From: Dugong dugon
Lineage: Eukaryota > Chordata > Mammalia > Sirenia > Dugongidae
Reading direction: 5' to 3'
Length of the DNA: 64,000 nt
Assembly: GCA_030035585.1 (NCBI GenBank)
Contig: CM057462.1
Span: forward strand, 116,431,234-116,495,233
In this document: piece after piece, positions 54,490 to 64,000 of the stretch
Layout: each line of letters opens with the position of its first letter
Numbering within the stretch: the stretch's first letter is position 1
The notes under the pieces: model-generated
Told to the model about the DNA's origin: nothing
Seen by the model: the letters and a program-made list of their open reading frames with translations, nothing else
The model's database searches: none
Program-made: the position numbers and the translations under genes

Positions 54490-57400
54490 ATCTCCTCTCA
54501 GTACTTTCAGTATTACTTTGTGAACATGTAAAGTTTTAATGAAAAATTTTGCTTTTAAGTCTGCTCAAAAAGCCATCAAAGTACACACTAATGTTTTTTT
54601 TCAGGCCTCTCCTTTTGTACTTAAGGCATTGACATACATGGTAGGCATTTGTCATTGGTAAATCTATATATCTAAAAACATATGATAAGGGCAAAATCAA
54701 TTCAACTCAGCAAATAATTAATGAACATCTACTATGTGAAATATTTTACGGGTTTTACAAAGCTGGAAAAAAACACAACTTCTGCTCTGAATTGCATATA
54801 ACCTCCTAGGTAAGAGACACTCACTATGAAATAAAGCAAATATAAGAACCAGAAGAAGTTACCAGGTTATGTGGGGTGAATCATTAAATTACACACATGG
54901 GAAAAGAGGCATTTATCTCTCTGGGATCTTCAGCCAAACCCCTATCCTAGGCAAACTCACTCTGTAAATAGGTTAACATTCAATTAACCAGATATTTCAT
55001 TAATCAGAATGCCTTCCTCCTCAAACTTGTCCCATAACAAAGGATTTAGTATTCTTTCATTTTTTGTGCATCTGTGCTGTTTGAGCAGTATGAAAGGCAA
55101 CGTAGTAACAACCCTGTAGCTAGACTTTAAAGCTGATGACAATTACTTAGTAACTTGACCCCCCTCTCCCCGAGTCCCCCCTCCACCTTGATGGATGTAG
55201 ACAGAGGTTGCTCTGAGTTCGTGGTGAGAACTTATGCTCAGGATGACTGATTGACAAGTGGAGCTTTTTCCTTTTCTGGGGAAAAGAAATTTCTGGGGTC
55301 ATGCTCCTTGTATTTGCAAAGAGCTCTAAAAGCTCCAGAGAGGGAAAACAGTCAAAATTGACTTCTTGCTGATGATGACAAACTTCATGACAGGGGAGAG
55401 AAAACAAAGAGGGAGATAGAGGCTGTGATACAGAATGTCGGGACAACTACCATGGAGGATGATTTCAAAACAGGCCTCTAGATAAACAGGAAGTTAGACA
55501 CTCAAGTAGAAACTACAGGCATTACACAGAGGGTGCAGAGGCTGAAGAACTCCAACCCTAATCAAGACAGGGTCTGCAACAGCAGCCTGCCAAAGAGAAG
55601 GGTGACATGCTACTGTGTAGACGGCTTTCTTCACGAAAACACAATGCCCATCAGAGTTGCAATGAACTTGCTATTCCTTCAGTATTATACTATGTACATC
55701 CTGGTACGTGCTTCAGTTGTTCCAGGAACAATAATTATATTTCCAATATCCATATTCATATGGCTATAAACTATGTCTGTATTCTAATACTCATCTTGAT
55801 TTATTCATAAGGGCCTGCAAAATTCATGCTATAGCAAGGAAATGTTTAGTGCTTCACATCTCTTTTGTGGTCATTTTCAAAACTGAATGACTAAAAGGTG
55901 CGAGTTTCAAGCTCCATTTGCTTCTGGAGCAAAAAAAGAGTTCCATAGACTTTAGATCTTCATTTCTAACAACAAAGTCCTGGATTTTGAAGAGGGATAT
56001 TTTTATCCCCGGGAAATAATCTTCTTTAGAAAAAATAGCTGAAAAAAAAACTAGTTATATTGGTATGTGTTTAAGCCTTTATACTGAGAAGGGAGATTAT
56101 TAGCATAGTGGTTTGAGAAAATAAGTAGGATTCCTGTTTAATGAAACCCATTTTCATTACTGCTTGGCTTCGTGACTAGATAGCCAAAGGCAGAAAGGGT
56201 GCAGAAGCTGGTGGCAAATGGGGCTGTTTTAGGGTCTGAGAGAAATGAGCTGATTACTCCGAAGCCACAAGGAGACAAAGTGAGAAGCTAGTGGGGTAAT
56301 GTGGAAGGACACGGGGAACTGGAAAGTTCTGAAGAGGGGTTCTGAGAGGGCAACATGAAAAAGGGATAAACTCCAACACATCTCAACTAGACGTCTCTCA
56401 TCTGGAATGCTTTTCTGAACTGAGCTGCTGATTAAGACTCAGCCACATTGCCCTTTCCATAATTTCCTTCCTAACAAATACTACTTGTTCACTAGTGAGA
56501 ATGAAAACCATTAGATTTCATGATAGAAGATTCCTAGGAATTCATTTCACCTTGGAAAATCTCTAGTTTTACTATCAGAGCTCAGAAACAAACAAACAAA
56601 CAAAACCTAGGTTTGTTTTAGCTTGGCACAAAGAAAGTACCAAATACATAAGAACCATGAATTGTTAATGAGAATGTAAAAAGGCATAAAAAAGGGAAAT
56701 TTCATTTATTAGTATATCACTTAGGGAGTAATCTTTAACGAGGGATGCAAAGCATTAAGTGTAAGATCTGGCTCCTCCCCCAAGAAACACAATTCAAATC
56801 GTCATGGCCTGTCTGCCCAACTATAAGATGAAGAGTAAATACACACTTTACATTTCATAGAGGAATATTAAAGGTTTAATTCAATAATTGATGTAAAGTT
56901 CTTTGAGTTATTTGAACAAATGAGGTTATATAAATGGGAAGTATCATAAACTTTCACATCAATATATCATTCATGATCCCCTAATCATCAAGCAAGATCT
57001 GTCCAGAAATATATTCCCCATAAATCATTTTCTGAACATAAAGTTATAAACCCCAATGCCCTGGAAAACATAAGGAAGATCCACACTATATAATTAGTAG
57101 AGAATGGAGTTGTGCTAGTCACTCCTCCAGTGCCAACACTGTCATCCAGTGTCCGAAAACATTCATCAAGTCATCCTACTGTTTACAAATTAGATGCAAA
57201 CCCAAATACTGCAAGGTTAGCCTGTTCTTCAAATAGCTACACTTCTGGCATAATTTCACAGCAAACTGGAAATGCAGAGATTCAAGAGCTTTCCCTGTTG
57301 TTGCTAATCTTTCCACTCTAAATTATGCTGCTGCTTCTGTATTTTCTGCTACATTTGCTCTTTTTCAGGTGGAGCTGACAATTCTGAGGTCACACTGGGT

Positions 57401-57849
57401 CATCAATGGCAAGCTGACAGTAGGACATGGCTGTTTGAGATAAGTTACTAATAAGTGAACCCACGGAGTGTCATTTCATTAGTGAATGTATCATTAAAAG
57501 CTTCACCTCCATGACTTACTCATTGTTCTTTGCCCAGCCTGGCCTCTGCCTTGAAGCCTTAAAAATAAAGAAGCAATGCAAGCCCAGTGAAGGGCTGGGA
57601 CCAGCTAATTAGGGACCCCCTTCCTGCAGATTCTCTTCTCTCTATGGCACAGAACAAGAGTACCTCCCTCCCACCCACAATGACAGTTATGAATGGATTT
57701 CTTTCAGAGAAAGGGAAGGAGGAAGAATAGGAGATAATGATCCAAAAAAAGGAAGTAAAATCAAGGCTCTCAGGAGACAGAAGCTCAGGTCTAGGGGTCC
57801 AGGATTCAATGGCTGTGTTACTGGCATTTTTTGGTTGACTACAAGTTAG
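54489..57849. other. No gene seen; long single-copy stretch
   Basis: Over 3 kb without a recognised repeat apart from an ancient-repeat-like start near 54,710 and a CAAA run at about 56,587-56,605. Frames of 60-119 codons on both strands (for example 55147-55446 and 57559-57918 minus) show no domain. Confidence 0.5.
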
Positions 57850-58037
57850 CATTGGAGTCCAGCAACCCTGGAGAAAAGCCTCACCTCTACCACTTACTAG
57901 CTCTGTTGTCCCAGGCAAGTTACTTAATGTCTCTGAGCCTTACTCTCCACCTTTGTAAAATGGGGATCATCAGAACACCTGCCTCAAGTGAGATACATGT
58001 AAAGCACTTAGGGCAGATGCCCAGCTGTTACTATTAC
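57850..58037 (+). mobile_element. MIR
   Basis: 'ctctaccacttactagctctgttgtcccaggcaagttacttaatgtctctgagcc', 'tttgtaaaatggggatcatc' and 'gatacatgtaaagcacttagggcag' are a well preserved MIR plus strand. The 157-codon frame 57831-58304 runs through it and is chance. Confidence 0.92.
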
Positions 58038-58355
58038 CTTCAATTCGGCATCAGCGTCTCTAAAACACTCAAATATTTCTTCCCCAGGAAGTCTACTGGA
58101 ATATCCTACACCCCGCCCCTGCCCTCCCTAATTAAGCTGACTGTGAGTCTGAGTTTGGTTTCCCAAATTTGTGCTCTCCAAACACTTCTTTGTCAAGAAC
58201 TCATTAATCTTTTAACTCCTAATCAGAACTGTAAACTCTTGAGGACAAAAACAGTTGGAAACAAAGGCATGTATATTCAAGATGGCTGTTATCTATGGCC
58301 ATAGAATGGGGCCAAGCCATTGTATTAGCCAGGCAGAGGAGAATTCAGTAGGACT
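58038..58355. other. No gene seen
   Basis: Unassigned spacer between the MIR and the SINE dimer. Confidence 0.5.
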
Positions 58356-58366
58356 AACATGAGTTA

Positions 58367-58685
58367 ACATGGAGCCCTGGTGGCACCGTGGATAAGAGCT
58401 ATGGTTGCTAACCAAAAGGTCGGCAGTTGAAATCCACCAGCCCCTCCTGGGAAACACTATGGGGCAGTTCTACTCTGTCCTGTAGGGTGCAATGGTTAAG
58501 CACTCAGCTACTAACCAAAAGGTCAGGGGTTTGAACCCACCAGCTGCTCCATGCTCCACGGGAGAAAAGATTTGTTGATCTGTTCCCGTGAAGATTACAG
58601 CCTAGGAAACCCCATGAGACCATTCTACTCTGTCATATAGTGTTGCAATTAGTCAGAATCTACTGGCAGGAATACAGTAACAACA
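58367..58685 (+). mobile_element. Dimeric AfroSINE: HSP-type left half, full-type right half
   Basis: The left unit runs from 'ggagccctggtggcaccgtg' through 'gtcggcagttgaaatccacc' and 'cccctcctgggaaacactatgg' (central block absent) to 'ctctgtcctgtagggt'. It then joins directly to 'gcaatggttaagcactcagc', the head of a second unit that keeps the central block ('cccgtgaagattacagcctagg') and ends 'taacaacaaacatg'. There is no tail or target repeat at the junction. One perfect 11-base duplication 'aacatgagtta' (58356-58366 and 58686-58696) brackets the whole, so it appears to have inserted as one unit. Confidence 0.9.
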
Positions 58686-58696
58686 AACATGAGTTA

Positions 58697-59813
58697 GTTA
58701 TTCTTTCTATTTAGAGGATTAGAAATTATTCCCAGACACTACTTTCTTCACTATATCTCTAAGATGCTAATAATAACCAACCTTCCTCTCTATCCTCCCT
58801 GCCTTGGTCTTTAAAGAGGTGGGCAATATACCCCAATAGTTGTATAAAGTGTGTTGGGGGACTGTTTTTCTACTTTAAAACAGAATTATTTAAGCCAAAA
58901 AGAACTGTATAAAACAATATGGCTACTTGTTACAAATGGTAGCACTTATTCTCCTTAATTGAAATGTATGAGGACTGTGGAACAAGGGTAAAAGTAGGAT
59001 TTGTCTATCTATCATCGTGACAAATGGACAGTTTATCGCTTTGCATTTGCTCAGCACTGCAGGAAAAGGGTGTAAGTTCAGAAAAATCTATTTCCCACAG
59101 AGCAATTATCAATTTTAATATTAAATTTTAAAATGATTTTTAATTTATCAACTGGTCCCTGAATTCAGAGATGGAACTGTCAGATCTCTGCCTTGGATAT
59201 TAGGCTGATGATGGTTCATACCCAAAGTCCATAGATAATGAACATTTTGTAAATCTGTAATGCAGTTCTTTTTTTTTTCTCATTGTAAATTAATTGATCT
59301 TTTTGCCATTAGGGGGATGATCAACTGCTCTACTTTTCTCTCTGTCTCCTTCACTACTTTTTGGTTCAAATGCAAAGCAAAATATTCCAAAATAAAACTT
59401 AATTTTAATTAAAGCTAAGCTACCCTGGTCCCTGGAAAAGCAGTATCCTCCTGCTTCAGGGAGACTTTGAAAGTTTCCTGCTTTGATGCAGTGTTAAAAA
59501 AGCAATAAAACAAAGGCGAGCGGCTTTAAAGTGAGAGGTCGAAAAAGTACTGGTCTCCTTTTGCCCTTCAGTCTCTCGGCAGCAGAACCTTCCACTGGTG
59601 TCTGGTTCAGAGTCCAGGAGAAAATTTGCATTCAGTGTAATCATACACGGGAAGCTAAGGCTGCCACGGCCATCAGAGCACCCCACTTGGCCCTGACTTG
59701 ACACAGGGCATTCCAAAGTGTCTGAGAAGGCCAGATATTGGGACACATGACAGTGCAGTTCAGGTAAGAAATAGAACCTAACTTTCCCAATGCTTAAAAA
59801 TCAAGGTCCTGTT
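58697..59813. other. No gene seen
   Basis: AT-rich unassigned sequence. 59,430-59,770 is less AT-rich and ends in a good splice-donor-like 'cag|gtaaga' at 59,761, but no exon can be supported. Confidence 0.45.
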
Positions 59814-59822
59814 CAGGTCTAA

Positions 59823-60039
59823 GGAGTCCTGGTGGCACAATGGTTAAGCGTTTGACTGCTAACTGAAAGGCTAGTGATTCGAACCCATCAGCTACTCTGT
59901 GGGAGAAAAATATGACAGTCTGGCTCCATAAAGATTACAGCCTTGGAAACCCTATGGGGCAGTTGTATTCTGTCCTATAGAGTTGCTATGAGTCGGAATC
60001 CACTCAGGCAATGGATTTGGTTTTTTGGTTGGTTTCATA
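59823..60039 (+). mobile_element. AfroSINE, full-length type, inside a minisatellite
   Basis: Complete plus-strand copy from 'ggagtcctggtggcacaatg' with the central block ('ccataaagattacagccttgg') to a 'ggatttggttttttggttgg' tail. Flanked by 'caggtctaa' (59814-59822) and 'caggtccaa' (60040-60048), which are both the target duplication and repeat-unit starts. Confidence 0.94.
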
Positions 60040-60188
60040 CAGGTCCAAGATGGTGTTTTCCTATCCAAGTTTAAGATGATGCTTTCCTATTCAGATCTGA
60101 GATGGTGCTTTCCTATCCAGGCCTAAGATGGCACTCTGCTCTCTAAATCTAAGATGGAGCACTCTCATCCAGGTCTAAGACGGCATGC
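60040..60188 (+). repeat. 26-base minisatellite, about 5.7 units
   Basis: Units start at 60040, 60066, 60092, 60118, 60144 and 60170. Each has the form 'caggtctaagatgg' plus 'tgctttcctatc', with substitutions growing to the right. The period is exactly 26 with no indels. Confidence 0.95.
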
Positions 60189-62163
60189 ATAGCAAAATGA
60201 TTGAAACTCTCTTCACTAACCAGACGAACTGACTGATAAATCAATATATTGTATCAATTCCTAGTTTTCCATATAACATCCAAAAATCTGAACACGCCAT
60301 GATTTCTTTTCACCCTTCAGAAGTGCTCTAACTTCCCTAAAAGCCCATCACATGGTGGGAGAACAGAACACAGTAAGCCGTAGATTATTGACAAGATTAG
60401 TGACTCCAAACACAAGTTGGCTCCTTATCACCAGCTCTCTTCTTTGGCGAAAACAACCAGCTATAAAATAATCAGTAGATATAATTTTCTCTTCAATTTA
60501 GTGGAACCTGCTAGACCTGAAGCTCGATGAAGGTAAGGGCGGCATCTGCTGTAGTCCGCGCATCATCTCAAACACCTTACACGATGGCCTACGCGTGAGA
60601 GGCATCAAAATATTACGTGAATAAATAGATAAATATTTGGGTGTATAAATGAATGAATGGACATATAAATGACTGTGAAGACAGTTCAAGGCTGTTTAAT
60701 AACCCAAAATAACTCAAATCAGAAGAAAGAAGAAAGACATGATTATCTCGTAAAAGGTGTGATTCTTTTCCCCCCAGAGAAAAATTTTCAAGGCCACTCT
60801 TTTTCCCCAGGAAAAGAAAAGATCAATGCCAGCAGCCCAGCAGTTACCGGGAGCCCCACAGTGTGTGCCGACCTGATGGAGGAGAGAAAATTGAGATGAG
60901 GAAATAGATTTCACTTTTGAGCTTTAAAGTGGTTATTATAAGCAATAGGGAAGAAACAATTATTTTTTAAATGATAAGCACTACACGGACAACGTGACAA
61001 TCTTCTATTTAAATGCAACTTTGTAAAACAGGATTATTTGGGTGGGTACGGGGTTCTTCCACCCTAGACACCTTGAGTCTGTCACTGTGAAAAACAGTTT
61101 TAAGACTCAAATCACATCAGGCAATAAGTTACTGGCTGCTGTTGTTATTTTGCTAAAGAGCATAATAGAAGGACCTTTTTGCTCCTTTCATACAGTGATA
61201 ACAACAACAACTATAAAAAATATTCTGATTCCTTTTATGCAGAATTGCCTTTTTCACATCAAGACATTCAATGGCATGCTTTAGTTTGTGATGATTTTTT
61301 TGTTTGTTTTGACACCTTGCAACTCCCTCAATCACAGAAAGGGAAATAGCCAAGAGATAGCATCACAAACAGGACTACTCTAGCAGTTCTGGAAATTAGA
61401 ATCTGGCCTTCTCTTCCTGAGCATAAAATTCAGATCTCCAGATGAGTTCCAGACCCTGCCTCTTAACCGACTCTTTCTCATCTGTCCCTCCTCATCCTCA
61501 CATCTCCCAGTCCATGATTTCATTTCAGTGCCTAGTTTACAGAACTCTTTCAAACAGGAAAAGGAAAAAGCATCTCTCGCCATGCCTCTTTCCACCTCTG
61601 CCACCCCTTTGCACCGATGAAAATAAACTCATAAACTCACTGTTGAGTGGTGCACTCAGCAGTGTCTCTGCCCAGTCAACTGGAAGCAACCTGAGAGGAA
61701 TCCCAACAAAAGACAGCAGAACAGGATTAGCAGACAAATGAGGACAGGAGGCATTTTCCCGTGAAATCTACTGAGGCTTGTTTACCAGAATTTTAGTCTC
61801 CATCAAAGAGCTGACTTCAAACCTTGTAAAGCATGATGACCCTTAAGCACCAAACAATTGGGGTTACTTAACATGGAGGGAGAATTGCCTCTGAGAAGCC
61901 ACCTGAGCGTTACAATGATGTTTCACCATCGACATTAGAGCCAGGATCCAGAAATGGACCTTCATTCCAGACAGGGGCTCTGTTGAGGAGTATACGTGGC
62001 CTTGGAAGCAGATACTAACTCAAAGCGTCCCAATTCAACTAAAGATTTACAGGAAACCAAAGGTCAATGGAACCTCCTTCATGGCATGGTCCCGGGCCTA
62101 GGCACCCTGATAAATATGGATTAGAAGTTATTGTGCATTTCTTGAAATAATTTACTAACATAG
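60189..62163. other. No gene seen
   Basis: Unassigned. Overlapping frames of 60-99 codons on both strands have no domain. There are small 'gaatgaatgg' and 'agaagaaagaagaaag' patches near 60,650-60,735. Confidence 0.5.
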
Positions 62164-62207
62164 AAATATATGTTTGTGTGTACATGTGTATGTATATACA
62201 TAAATAC

Positions 62208-62250
<43 letters not shown>
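62164..62250 (+). repeat. (TG)n(TA)n compound microsatellite
   Basis: 'tgtttgtgtgtacatgtgtatg' leads into 'gtgtgtgtgt' and an uninterrupted TA run of roughly 30 bases ending at about 62,250. It is self-complementary and could extrude as a hairpin. Confidence 0.96.
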
Positions 62251-62253
<3 letters not shown>

Positions 62254-63800
62254 TCCCCTTTCTCAACCCCTAAGACTTAGCACTCTCAAGGAGTTTGCTT
62301 AGCAGCAAGACCAAGTTTGTTTCCTTTGCCTTAAACTGCTTCATGTCACCTCATGAAAGTACAAATCAGTCAAATATCTAAACTAACAACATTTCATCAG
62401 TCTTTGCCCTTAATAATTCATCCCTCTTATGTTTACTCTAATACCTGTGCAGCATAAATATGCATGATATGTGGCTGTGTATGTTCAAGCACTTTCAGGG
62501 ATAGACTAACAGCAGGAGACTTCTGACCTTGGTCTGAAGAGGAAAAACTTACTGCAAAAACTAATGACAGAAATGACAGTCTCATGCTTTAAATTAAAAG
62601 GGAAACAGGAGAAAAACATTCCGGAGAGAATTCCCTAACTGCAGTTTAGATTTCAACTTAAGAGGTGTTTTTTGAAATTACATTTTAAAACAGTTACTTT
62701 TTCTGCACCAGGTTTAACAAGGCTAATACCCATTCTCTTGCCGAAAAACTTTATACAGATGCTGTGAGAATAAAAAAAGAATGTCTGTGGAGCCTCTGAG
62801 CTACTTGGAATAAATATGCTAATAAATACAAAGGCTTCTTATTAACTCTCGTAAATATCCTGCAAGAAAAAAAAAAAAAAGAGCCACAATAAAAGTAAGA
62901 TTTGGGCAAAATCTACTAACTCCTAATCCAATTATTCTAGATGCTTTGATTTTTTTTTTTTTTTCCCCCTGACTCCCTTAAATTTAGAAGGGGTGTATTA
63001 GGTGTTTAACATCTTATTTTCTCATAGTTGAGAGATTTTTCAATATCTTGGCAAATAATACCAGGTATTAACAAGGCCCAATTTAGGATCCATAGATTGC
63101 TGACAACTCGGCTTTTCCATTAAAATCAAGAAATAGTAAAGGCACGAAGACTGAGACTTTGTTGTTACCCAATGTGCGTCATGTGCTTTCAATCTCAAAG
63201 TGATTTTTCCAGTGGGTTTAGCTAGTCTCCTTTGTGTGTTTGGAAACTGTTCTGTTTTCTGAGTCTATTTCCACTAAAATATATACACCGGAATGCTAAG
63301 GCTGAATTGAACTCAATCATTCTTCTTTACCATTTTGCCGTGAAGCATTCTGTTCTGTCATCAGGTGTAAGGGAGAACAATGCCTTCAAGAGCTCATCTG
63401 CAGATACAACAGTATGAGAAACCTGACACAGATTTATGTACCAGCTTGTAATGGCACAATTAGGATCTTTATCTACACAGAAAAACGTGGGCCAAAAGGT
63501 ATTTTTCATTTTCTGAACAAGCACCAACCAAACTTGGGAGGCTGCTGAAGTAAAAGAAGCAAGAGATCAGGTCGCATTTAGTGACACTCTTCTTGGGCCC
63601 AGAGAACGACAGACCCAGAAACCAGGGATCATTCGGAGCAAGGATTCTAAAACTTTGCAGCAGGTGTTACTTACGTTGGTAGGGTCACAATTAACACACC
63701 AGGTATGTCAGGAAAAGGGAGCTTCTTCATTTTCTACAAATAATAGAATCTTTCTCACATCCTCCCACTCTGCCAGATAGCTAATGGGGGTGGAGTAGAG
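62251..63800. other. No gene seen; AT-rich single-copy stretch
   Basis: An A-tract lies at 62,866-62,880 and a T-tract at about 62,951-62,965. 62,280-62,860 is motif-rich ('taataattcatccc', 'ttaaattaaaag', 'aataaatatgctaataaat') and could contain conserved non-coding DNA. Short frames near 63.3 kb are on both strands. Confidence 0.45.
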
Positions 63801-63986
63801 GCGGATTAACCAGTAAGCAAGGTATGTGCGGGCTTAATTGTGCTTATTTACTAATCCATACTATACAATTTTGCTTCGGTTTCACCACATCTTTGATGGT
63901 GAAAAACAGGTGACATTGTGCACTACAGATTAGTAAACGCAAGTAAGTCTGTGCACACCTTGCTTACTGGGTAATCTGTCCCTGAG
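63801..63986. mobile_element. Palindromic element with about 55-base inverted arms
   Basis: The left arm (about 63,801-63,858) and right arm (about 63,927-63,982) are inverted copies. 'ccagtaagcaaggt' (63810-63823) pairs perfectly with 'accttgcttactgg' (63957-63970), and 'tttactaatc' (63847-63856) with 'gattagtaaa' (63928-63937), with imperfect pairing between. The loop of about 70 bases is unrelated. The layout fits a MITE or foldback DNA element, or a folded RNA-derived repeat. I do not recognise the family, and there is no coding sequence. Confidence 0.75.
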
Positions 63987-64000
63987 GTGGAGAGTGAGGA

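Noticed and set aside
57831-58304. 157-codon open frame
   Set aside because: Its first half is a MIR SINE in plain sense; not a gene.
59640-59770. An exon ending in a consensus splice donor (cag|gtaaga at 59,761)
   Set aside because: Such donors occur by chance in 64 kb; no acceptor, frame or polyadenylation context supports an exon.
60040-60188. CRISPR-like or zinc-finger-type coding repeat
   Set aside because: The 26-base period is not a multiple of three and the units carry no spacers; it is a minisatellite.

Overview
This is non-coding nuclear DNA from a placental mammal of the afrotherian clade, most likely a paenungulate (elephant, manatee or hyrax). Three things point there. First, about 22 copies of the tRNA-derived AfroSINE family are scattered on both strands. 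Second, eight of these lack a central block of about 44 bases, the state I recall as diagnostic of the Hyracoidea-Sirenia-Proboscidea ('HSP') subfamily. Third, there are three pieces of the RTE-type LINE whose 3' end AfroSINEs share. Pan-mammalian relics (MIR, L2, MaLR/MLT1-type LTRs, hAT-Charlie MITEs, old L1) form the older layer. I could not tell which paenungulate it is.

I found no protein-coding gene, exon series, tRNA, rRNA, snRNA or CRISPR array. The longest open frames (about 120-160 codons) are chance frames, simple-repeat translations or decayed RTE reverse transcriptase. The window reads as intergenic or deep intronic sequence.

Layout. 0-10 kb is mostly single-copy sequence with two AfroSINEs and an AT-rich, homeodomain/POU-motif-rich stretch near 9.2-9.9 kb. 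10-16.5 kb has LTR relics, an L1 3' fragment, four AfroSINEs, a hAT MITE and a full-length MIR. 16.5-22 kb is mostly single copy with two further AT-rich candidate regulatory stretches. 22-29 kb is dense in nested repeats: a MaLR LTR, L2, two copies of a SINE with a tRNA-Gly-like head, and MIRs split by SINEs. 29-30.3 kb is a minus-strand L1 3' UTR. 33-45 kb alternates AfroSINEs, MaLR LTRs, a third tRNA-Gly-headed SINE and L2. 46 kb carries a roughly 370-base GGAT array. 47-54.4 kb is the most layered region: an LTR split by an RTE/SINE composite, a MIR split by an AfroSINE, a solo LTR with perfect target-site duplications, two RTE copies, and an L2 split by RTE plus two AfroSINEs. 54.5-64 kb is mostly single copy, with a dimeric AfroSINE, a 26-base minisatellite broken by an AfroSINE, a TG/TA microsatellite and a palindromic DNA element at the right edge.

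There is no gene network to describe; the biology visible is retrotransposition. RTE would have supplied the enzyme for the AfroSINEs and tRNA-Gly-headed SINEs, which share its 3' tail. The RTE copy here is dead: truncated, frameshifted and with an altered catalytic motif. Nesting and target-site duplications give a relative order: MIR and L2 oldest, then MaLR LTRs, then AfroSINE and RTE. No clear new biological system was found. The most unusual items are the SINE dimer, the tRNA-Gly-headed SINE family with its RTE composite, the doubly used insertion site, and the terminal palindrome.
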